Source: Planctomycetota bacterium (GTDB lineage: Bacteria > Planctomycetota > UBA1135 > GCA-002686595). From it: DNA of 64,000 nt. A program made the translations under genes and the position numbers. Below are positions 63,040 to 64,000 of this stretch, piece after piece. The notes under the pieces are model-generated. The model was not told the DNA's origin and made no database searches. It was given only the letters and a program-made list of their open reading frames with translations. The first letter of the stretch is position 1. Every line of letters starts with the position of its first letter. The stretch covers positions 62,001 through 126,000 of the forward strand of contig JAEUIA010000091.1 in the NCBI GenBank assembly GCA_016795245.1. Reading direction: 5' to 3'.

Positions 63040-63942
63040 TCAGGCGCGCGCTTGGGGAACGAACTTCGTGAAGGCCTGCAGTTGCATGCCTTCGAGGAGC
63101 CCGGCATCCAGCGGTTCGATCGCCGCGTTCCGATCGCGAACGCCGAAGTCCAGATCGGCGACGCTGCGGAACGGTCGCGTGCCGGGCTTCATCGCGATGA
63201 GCTCGATCATCCGATCGACGACCAGCTTGGGATCGGTCGGCGCGGCCGGGTCCTTGAAGAGCTGATCGAACGAAGCCCCCATCGCTTCGAAGGTCTCGTT
63301 CGCCATGGCGGGGTAGGTCTTGCCGCGACCGTCAGCATCGGCGGGCTTCGGGCTGCGCGGGAAGAGTTCCGTGGTGAACGGTCCGGGTTCGACGACGACC
63401 ACGTCGACGCCGGAGCTCGCCAGCTCGCCGCGCAGTGCCATCGAGTAGCCCTCGAGCGCCCACTTGCTGGCGTGGTAGACGCCGGAAAACGGCAGGCTCA
63501 TGCGGCCCGCGATCGAGCTGACGTTGATGACCAGGCCTTGGCCGCGCTTGCGCATCGCCGGCAAGAATGCGCGGTTCACGCGGTGGACGCCGACGACGTT
63601 GATGTCGAGCTGAACAGCGAGTTCGTCGGCGCTGAAGGCTTCGGTGAGCCCGACGTACATCTGGCCCGCGTTGTTCACGATTGCGTCGGGAGCATCCGAC
63701 TCAGACAGCACGTTCGCTGCGGCGGCATCGACCGACCTGGTCGAAGTGACGTCCAGATCGAGCACGCGTAAATCGAGCTTCTGATCAGCGGCCAGCGCCT
63801 GAAGTTCGCTGGCGACCTTGGCATTCGATCCGCTGACACCGCGCATCGTGGCGTAGACGCGATCGCCCTTGCGTGCGAGTTCTTCGGCCATCTGACGACC
63901 GAATCTGGTGCTGCATCCGGTGATGAGGACGGTGCGTTTCAT
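63040..63942 (-). CDS. SDR-family oxidoreductase with altered glycine motif
   Basis: A 300-residue protein with VLITGCSTRFGRQMAEEL (the usual TGxxxGxG middle Gly replaced by Arg), VNNAGQMYVG, SSIAG and catalytic YHASK. The rest matches the classical SDR fold (VVVVEPGPFTTELF). It would use NAD(P)(H) on an unknown substrate. The ATG at 63942 is 58 nt from the window edge, so its upstream context is not visible. Confidence 0.85.
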   Translation of the reverse strand: MKRTVLITGCSTRFGRQMAEELARKGDRVYATMRGVSGSNAKVASELQALAADQKLDLRVLDLDVTSTRSVDAAAANVLSESDAPDAIVNNAGQMYVGLTEAFSADELAVQLDINVVGVHRVNRAFLPAMRKRGQGLVINVSSIAGRMSLPFSGVYHASKWALEGYSMALRGELASSGVDVVVVEPGPFTTELFPRSPKPADADGRGKTYPAMANETFEAMGASFDQLFKDPAAPTDPKLVVDRMIELIAMKPGTRPFRSVADLDFGVRDRNAAIEPLDAGLLEGMQLQAFTKFVPQARA

Positions 63943-64000
63943 GATGAATCTCCCATGTTGAACGCCTACGCGGAGTCGAAATCAGCGCCGTGCGTATTGC

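Overview
The window looks like a chromosomal piece of a high-GC, Gram-negative bacterium, most likely a planctomycete or close relative (inference). The pointers are two Hanks-type Ser/Thr kinases fused to a membrane helix and TPR repeats (one with a DWG motif in place of DFG), a RsbU-type phosphatase, many secreted or outer-membrane proteins with signal peptides or lipoboxes, porin-like barrels, and a pseudopilin operon. No plasmid, phage, transposase or CRISPR signature was seen. Coding density is high and almost all genes carry normal family motifs.

Layout. 1-5.5 kb, minus strand: a truncated secreted protein, a pair of SPFH/band-7 membrane proteins and a kinase-TPR protein. 5.7-10.9 kb, plus strand: an anchored protein with carboxypeptidase-regulatory-like domains, a CBM9/DUF5916 outer-membrane protein and a YdeI-like protein. 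10.9-14.5 kb, minus strand: four overlapping genes for pseudopilins and a PilX-like protein. 14.7-20.5 kb, minus strand: ankyrin lipoprotein, small DNA-binding protein, TPR lipoprotein, barrel protein, DUF1499 protein, ribosomal protein S20 and a TPR protein. 20.6-23.7 kb, plus strand: def, ribF, tRNA-Phe with its own promoter, DUF971, arfB-like and an unknown gene. 24-28 kb: porin with a strong terminator, YyaL-type thioredoxin-domain protein, SDR enzyme. 28.2-29.2 kb, minus strand: folE overlapping a eukaryote-like 6-pyruvoyltetrahydropterin synthase gene. 29.3-32 kb: ferredoxin, DUF2203-like protein, EF-hand repeat protein. 32.2-36.4 kb, plus strand: S41 protease, tsaD, larB, carA overlapping or close together. 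36.5-42.2 kb: small membrane protein, EEP-family protein, unknown membrane proteins, HPF/RaiA-like protein with a long basic tail, methyltransferase. 42.7-49.5 kb: large kinase-TPR protein, redoxin, TPR-redoxin fusion. 49.7-58.7 kb: HD protein, mgtE, then a tight six-gene minus-strand operon rimO-pgsA-pgpA-rsbU-mazG-priA. 59.2-64 kb: desaturase, WYL regulator, AlkD-like protein and SDR enzyme.

The most unusual non-coding feature is a pair of long, nearly perfect palindromes (28086-28235 and 60315-60477), each between two convergent genes. They share a 53-nt arm core that covaries at one position, and the locus-specific sequence just outside the core is also self-complementary. A second, more degenerate family of intergenic repeats lies at about 37.9, 40.0, 42.5 and possibly 52.0 kb, and two copies contain sequence resembling the last codons of priA.

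Most genes are housekeeping: translation (S20, deformylase, TsaD, RimO, ArfB, tRNA-Phe, HPF), cofactors (RibF, FolE/PTPS, LarB), phospholipid head groups (PgsA, PgpA), pyrimidine/arginine synthesis (CarA) and replication restart (PriA). They are mixed with envelope, signalling and secreted proteins of uncertain role. All assignments come from reading motifs by eye; no database search was run.
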